Below, in pieces: positions 59,895-64,000 of a DNA stretch of 64,000 bases. A program made the position numbers and the translations under genes. Each line of letters opens with the position of its first letter. Within the stretch, counting starts at the first letter, position 1. Origin of the DNA: Belliella aquatica (GTDB taxonomy: Bacteria; Bacteroidota; Bacteroidia; Cytophagales; Cyclobacteriaceae). Location: assembly GCF_014637795.1 (NCBI RefSeq), contig NZ_BMFD01000001.1, positions 34,508-98,507 on the forward strand, written 5' to 3'. A model generated the notes under the pieces. It was not told the DNA's origin and did not search any database. It saw nothing but the letters and a program-made list of their open reading frames with translations.

Positions 59895-60353
59895 TGGATT
59901 GAGTCTTTGGGTTGGAAGGTTAGAAGAGCTTGTCCGCCGTGGCGGATTGGAAGATTGGGTTTGTCGTTAAGAGGATGTCTTTTAGCTTGTCATATCGATC
60001 AGGGGGAGATATCTCGATAAATGGTTATTGAGGATTGGTGGATTGGAAGATTAAAAAATTGGTCAATTGGAAGATTGGGTTTGTCGTTGAGAGGACGTCT
60101 TTTAGCCTGTCATATCGACCAAAGGGAGATATCTCGATAAATGGGTATTGGGGATTGGTGAATTGGAAGATTAGAGGAACTTGTCCGCCGCCGCGGATTG
60201 GAAGATTGAGTTTGGGCTTGAGAGGACGTCTTTTAGCCTGTCATTTCGACTAAAGGGAGAAATCTCGATAAATGGGTATTGGGGATTGGTGGATTGGGTC
60301 TTTGGGTTGGAAGGTTGGAAGAGCTTGTCCGCCGTGGCGGATTGGAAAGTTTT
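59895..60353. repeat. Tandem repeat array with palindromic modules
   Basis: Roughly 120-130-bp units begin near 59944, 60064 and 60195; each contains a TTGGAAGATT-type start, GAGGACGTCTTTTAG-like sequence and a TCGA...AAGGGAGATATCTCGA-like inverted element (the third has AAATCTC). A module with CTTGTCCGCCGTGGCGGATTGG-like palindrome (CCGCCGTGGCGG) occurs at about 59930, 60182 (variant) and 60328; the stretch 59895-59949 recurs almost exactly at 60291-60353. The spacer 59754-60745 (992 bp) has no believable gene; short ORFs across the repeats are products of repetition. Such hairpin elements are common in Bacteroidota intergenic DNA. Confidence 0.85.
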
Positions 60354-60745
60354 AAGGTTTGGGGGAAAGAGAGTCAATTGGGATTGTTTGGGATAGTTGA
60401 ATTATCCGCGACTTCCTCCAAATCTGCGTTACATTGGCACGCTGATGACGCTGATAGAGCAGATTTTAAATGATTTTTTTTACCAATGTTTACACGCCAA
60501 GTCTGGGTTTATACAAGCATTAAACGATAATTAGACAAATTCCACCATACTCAGGGATAACAAAGTCTAGCGTCTTATGTCTTTTTTCTCGCATCTCTTA
60601 TTTATGCAAGCAAATCATTGACAACTACAGAAGCGCTGGCACAACCAAATGCTGAATAATAAAATTAAATTTATTTTTTGGATTTTAAAATGTTTTATTT
60701 AAATTGGAAAATAAATAATGTTCAAAAATTTAAACTTTAATCAGG

Positions 60746-60979
60746 ATGAAAATAAAAATTAACCTAATGACCTTGTTAATTACTATAGTCATGATTCTTC
60801 CCACTTTTACAATGGCTCAACAACCAAGCTTACCACCTGATACTAAGTGGATTTGCTGTTATTCAAATAGCTTTGATTGCTATGATAGGTATGGTACTAT
60901 ATATCCAAATGCAAATGTTTCATACGTAGACAATTGTGATGGTCATGATCCTCTTCCTGGACCAGTTATAAAAGAATAA
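60746..60979 (+). CDS. Small secreted Cys-containing peptide
   Basis: A 77-residue ORF with a clear signal peptide (about 1-24, ending TMA before QQ) and a 53-residue mature part containing four cysteines (37, 38, 45, 64) and many Asp, Tyr and Pro residues. A terminator follows at 61022. Its place about 340 bp ahead of a BF3164-type propeller lipoprotein gene resembles the arrangement of NVEALA-type peptides in Bacteroidota, although the NVEALA motif itself is not present. The function is unknown; a secreted signal or ligand is an inference. Confidence 0.62.
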   Translation: MKIKINLMTLLITIVMILPTFTMAQQPSLPPDTKWICCYSNSFDCYDRYGTIYPNANVSYVDNCDGHDPLPGPVIKE

Positions 60980-61021
60980 TAATTCTTAATTACATCAGGA
61001 TAGAGTTATCTTTAAAAGTAT

Positions 61022-61057
61022 AACCCCCCCTTAATCAAAAATTAAAGGGGGTTTTTT
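61022..61057 (+). terminator. Terminator after the small secreted peptide
   Basis: A C-rich arm (61024-61031) pairs with AGGGGG (61046-61051) around an A/T loop, followed by T6. The spacer 60980-61321 otherwise is AT-rich with no ORF. Confidence 0.8.
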
Positions 61058-61321
61058 GATCTCTAATTTTATTCAAATACTTATTTCAAGAAATACATTT
61101 ATTATTTTTATTCGTCGTTAAATAAAAAAATTGTTAAAATAGTTTAAAATCTAAACTTAATTAACTGTTTTTCATTAGTACGCAAACTTACAATTGTGAA
61201 TATTAGATTTTGTAATTGTGATTCCGAGTAAAATTGATAATCATAAATAGATGTAATCCCAGAACAATCACATTGATTTATAAATTACTTGCCAATTATC
61301 TGACACCAATAATTTATATGT

Positions 61322-62239
61322 ATGCAAATGATTAAATTTAAACTTCCTTTGTTTATGAAATTTTACTGTCCAATAATTTTATTAATTCTAATTGGATGTT
61401 CGAAACCAAGTAAAAATAATAGTTCTGAGTCACACATAATTTTTGAACCAAATAAAACTGTTAAAGTACAGATTAATTCCATTAAAAAGGACTTAAAAGA
61501 ATTAAAGAACCCTATAACTATTTCAGGAGAAGATGGAAAATATATATTTGTCATAGAAGATAATAAAATTCCTACGGGAGAATGCCTAATTCATATTTTT
61601 AACCCAAGAAATTTAGAACTTGTTTCAAAAAAAGGAGTAGTTGGGTTTGGTCCTAATGAAATGCCTAATGTAAGTTTGATTGATCTAGGTTTTAACAAAA
61701 ATACATTTTTAGCCTATAGTTCGATTGATAAAAAGATGTCAGAATATAATATAACAGATAATAATCCATTTTCTATTGAACAATATAAACAATCTGAAAA
61801 TTTAATTTCTTTAATAAGAATGATTAGTACTTCTGACTCTACATTTTTAGGGATTTCCTCCGATGATCAAAATAGATTGGTTGAATACAACAAAAAAGGT
61901 GAGAGGATAGCTGGCTACGGAAATTGGGAAATTATTGATTCGAAATATGAAATGGATAATTTTCTAATTGGGTCACTAAATGCTGGTTGGTTTACATGTG
62001 ATGAGTCTAAAAGATATTTTGTCAAAGCGAGTATAAGCAGGGACAGATTAGAGATATTTGATTACCATAACAAAAAATTTACTATAGTTGATGGTCCTGA
62101 AACTAAACTACCAAAATTTGAAATTGTAGGATCAACAAATAATTCTCGTTTGATTTTTGATTCTCAAAATCCATATCGTTACCGAGATGTTAGCATAACT
62201 GCAAAAAATGATGAAGTTGACCCCCTTCTGACGATTTAA
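61322..62239 (+). pseudogene. BF3164-type propeller lipoprotein truncated by an IS21-family insertion
   Basis: A lipoprotein with signal and lipobox Cys26 (LIGC) and propeller-like repeats. FGPNEMPN (about 110) is the turn motif shared with the DUF4221/BF3164 families. Codon use and sequence are host-like up to about 62216; from there the frame enters the IS left end and stops after about seven foreign codons at 62239. About 298 native residues remain, against 350-400 usual in the family, so the last blade or two are missing and the other half should lie past the right end of the IS. The start could also be the ATG at 61328. Confidence 0.75.
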
Positions 62240-62300
62240 ATTGACCCCCAACTGGTGATGCAAATTGACCCCCGGCTGGTGATGTAAATTGATCCCCGTC
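62217..62300. repeat. Tandem 24-bp repeats at the IS left end
   Basis: Units begin at 62217, 62241, 62265 and (partial) 62289, each starting TTGACCCCC (the last TTGATCCCC) with a shared GGTGATG.AAA part in units 2 and 3. Multiple terminal repeats of this type are the transposase-binding sites of IS21-family elements. Confidence 0.88.
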
Positions 62301-62372
62301 AAAAGTTATTTTTCTGGAATGGAATAAGAGGCTTTTAAGTCCTGTTAGGAGTGCAAACAATTAAGCATTCCC

Positions 62373-63929
62373 ATGGCCAATCGCACTCTTACCATGAACA
62401 AAATCAAACAAATTTTACGAGGCCATTTTGAAGGCCATGGCTCCAAGCAGCTCAACAAATTGACGGGAGTCTCCCGCAATACTGTCAAGTCCTATCTTAA
62501 AAGATTTCAACAAACAGGCCTTTCCTTTGAAGAGGTTAATCAGCTTTCCGATGAAGGTTTAGCTGAATTAATATTAGGGCCACCAGCCCCTGTTCAGCAA
62601 AGTGACAGGCTGGAAGTATTACTTCCTTTATTGCCTGGAATCGTTAAGAAGTTGCGAATAAAAGGCATGACACGTCAGCGTCTCTGGGAAGAATACCGAC
62701 AGAAGCATCCTGACGGTTTTCAGGCCAGCCAGTTCCGCAAACATATTCGGCAATACGTGGGTAAGCAGGGACTAACGATGCATTTTGAGCACCTAGCAGG
62801 AGATAAAGTATTCATCGACTATGCGGGCAAAAAGCTCTATGTCACTGATCCTGATACAGGGGAGCATTTTCCTGTAGAGGTCTTTGTGGCTACGTTGGGC
62901 TGTGCTCAATACACCTATGTGGAAGCCACTTACACCCAGCAGAAACCTGACTTCATCGGAAGCTGCACAAGGATGCTGGAGTTCTTCGGCGGGGTTCCAA
63001 GGGTGATCGTGCCTGACAACCTCCGGTCTGCAGTTACCAAAGGCAGCAAATACTCTCCGATCCTGAACGAGACCTTTGAAACCTTTGCTGAGCATTACAA
63101 CACCACTATCATTCCGGCAAGACCGCGTCAGCCAAGAGAAAAGTCTCTAGTAGAAGGAGCTGTTAGATTGGTATATCAGAGGACTTATATGGAGCTACAA
63201 GGTAAAGTTTTCTTATCTCTTGAAAGCCTCAATGAGGCACTCTTTACTTTGTTAGCTAACTACAATGACTATGCGCTAAGAGGTGAGGAAAGTCGCAGGG
63301 AACAGTTTGAGACACTTGAGCGGAACAGTCTGCTGGCACTTCCCGAACTTCCTTATCAGCTGATGAGTGTCAAAGTATGCACTGTAATGAAAAATACCCA
63401 CATCTGTCTTGGAGAGGATAAACACTACTACAGTGTTCCCCATCAGTATATGGGAAAGAAAGTCAAAGTCCTTTTCAATGATGACCGGGTAGAGATCTTT
63501 TACAAGTATCATCCTATAGCCAAACACAAACGTGATAAAAGGAAGCATAAGTACACGACACTAAGGGATCATCTGGCCGGAAACCAGAAGTATGTATCCG
63601 ATTGGAGTTATGAATTCTTTGTAAGTGAAGGCAATAAGATCAGCAAGGAGGTAGGGAAATTCCTATCCAGCCTGATGGAATCTATTCCCCACCCGGAGCA
63701 AGGTTATAGATCCTGCTCCGGGATCCTTCATCTTGCCCGCAAAGTGGGTTCACAGCGGATCACTGGAGCCTGCAAAAGAGCGTCAGAGTATGGTGTTTAC
63801 ACCTATCCTATGATTGAACAGATCCTTTCCAAAAATTTAGACGCAATCAGTTTTTCCGATGAACAGCTGGATGAGTCTTCCCAGATGCCCAAACACCACA
63901 ACATCCGTGGCAACAGATACTTCAGTTAA
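62373..63929 (+). CDS. istA: IS21-family transposase IstA
   Basis: A 518-residue DDE transposase. N-terminal helix-turn-helix (GHGSKQLNKLTGVSRNTVKSYL, in parts, about 23-44); the catalytic core has FIDYAG (Asp about 149), VPDNLRSAV (Asp about 210) and REKSLVEGAVR (Glu about 260). The C-terminal part with KHYYSVPHQYMGKKV is typical of IstA. It cuts and joins the element ends with the ATPase helper IstB. The frame is intact, so the element may be active. Confidence 0.96.
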   Translation: MANRTLTMNKIKQILRGHFEGHGSKQLNKLTGVSRNTVKSYLKRFQQTGLSFEEVNQLSDEGLAELILGPPAPVQQSDRLEVLLPLLPGIVKKLRIKGMTRQRLWEEYRQKHPDGFQASQFRKHIRQYVGKQGLTMHFEHLAGDKVFIDYAGKKLYVTDPDTGEHFPVEVFVATLGCAQYTYVEATYTQQKPDFIGSCTRMLEFFGGVPRVIVPDNLRSAVTKGSKYSPILNETFETFAEHYNTTIIPARPRQPREKSLVEGAVRLVYQRTYMELQGKVFLSLESLNEALFTLLANYNDYALRGEESRREQFETLERNSLLALPELPYQLMSVKVCTVMKNTHICLGEDKHYYSVPHQYMGKKVKVLFNDDRVEIFYKYHPIAKHKRDKRKHKYTTLRDHLAGNQKYVSDWSYEFFVSEGNKISKEVGKFLSSLMESIPHPEQGYRSCSGILHLARKVGSQRITGACKRASEYGVYTYPMIEQILSKNLDAISFSDEQLDESSQMPKHHNIRGNRYFS

Positions 63930-63944
63930 CAAACACCAATTCCA

Positions 63945-64000
63945 ATGATACAAGAAACAATTGAAAAAATGAGAAAAATGAAGCTTTACGGCATGTCACG
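63945..64000 (+). CDS. istB: IS21-family helper ATPase IstB (5' end only)
   Basis: The first 18 codons from ATG 63945 read MIQETIEKMRKMKLYGMS, the normal start of IstB. The AAA+ ATPase helper assists target selection by IstA. The rest lies outside the window. It begins 15 bp after istA. Confidence 0.85.
   Translation, partial: MIQETIEKMRKMKLYGMS

Larger units (their letters stand above)
62217..64000 (+). mobile_element. IS21-family insertion sequence (right end beyond window)
   Basis: The left end begins near 62217 with tandem 24-bp repeats, followed by istA (62373-63929) and the start of istB (63945). The order and the DDE transposase are those of IS21. The exact left boundary and target duplication cannot be set without the right end. 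It is inserted in the BF3164-type lipoprotein gene in the same orientation. Confidence 0.9.

Noticed and set aside
59895..60353. CRISPR array
   Set aside because: Units are about 120-130 bp, the supposed spacers are also repeated, and no cas gene is nearby.
60035..60473. Overlapping ORFs of 64-72 codons in the tandem repeat array
   Set aside because: They consist of repeated peptide segments created by the DNA repeats, occur on both strands and in several frames, and have no homology that I recognise.
62217..62300. CRISPR-like 24-bp repeats
   Set aside because: They are directly tandem without spacers and sit at the end of an IS21-type element, where such repeats are expected.

Overview
This window looks like a chromosomal segment of a pigmented, AT-rich Bacteroidota of the order Cytophagales, closest in character to Algoriphagus or other Cyclobacteriaceae. 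The grounds are a gliding lipoprotein GldD, several CarboxypepD_reg/TonB-type outer-membrane receptors, DUF4221 and BF3164-type propeller lipoproteins, a large SecA, promoters of the TTG/TAnnTTTG type, and a carotenoid cluster with a fused CrtYcd-type lycopene cyclase plus CrtW, CrtZ and CruF. That gene set is the one expected for flexixanthin-like pigments. No tRNA, rRNA or CRISPR was seen. The assignment rests on protein content only; no database search was possible.  Layout. 0-14 kb: end of a large surface protein, S1/P1 nuclease, an M20 peptidase with a SPOR lipoprotein, secA, dapF, a Tat-exported lipoprotein superoxide dismutase, a lipoprotein gene broken by an in-frame stop, a MazG-like hydrolase, a fatty acid desaturase, alanine racemase and a second M20 peptidase. 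14-23 kb: repeat-bearing intergenic DNA, a 58-residue Cys-tailed protein, a sialidase-like lipoprotein, an amidase, a divergent sugar-kinase-like/SSS-symporter pair around an AT-rich control region, and a second repeat-rich spacer next to gldD. 23-33 kb: DinB, nitroreductase, TonB receptor, M1 peptidase with HupE and DUF6702 partners, and a universal stress protein. 33-42.5 kb: polysaccharide and envelope genes (undecaprenyl-phosphate sugar transferase, methyltransferase, UDP-GlcNAc 2-epimerase, Wzi-like porin) with DUF4221 and lipoprotein genes. 42.5-54 kb: TonB receptor, then the carotenoid region. 54-60 kb: small secreted and redox proteins and a large outer-membrane barrel. 60-64 kb: tandem repeats, a small secreted Cys peptide, and a BF3164-type lipoprotein gene cut by an IS21-family element that runs off the window.  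The carotenoid region (44.95-52.39 kb, all minus strand) has two blocks. cruF, crtZ and a CarH-like B12-binding MerR regulator end at a terminator. An ECF sigma gene then has its own TTTTG-N19-TATATTTG promoter and leads a tight operon crtI-crtB-crtY-ispH-crtW. This makes light- and B12-controlled carotenogenesis through an ECF factor a reasonable hypothesis. TspO, in a divergent three-gene operon beside cruF, may be functionally linked. crtE and crtD are not in the window.  The least explained signals are: the 9-mer TTATCCACA (DnaA-box sequence) about 17 times between 14.4 and 26.7 kb and only about twice elsewhere, centred near an AT-rich spacer with three TTATCCGCA variants; the in-frame stop right after a lipoprotein signal; and the secreted peptide/propeller lipoprotein pair interrupted by IS21.
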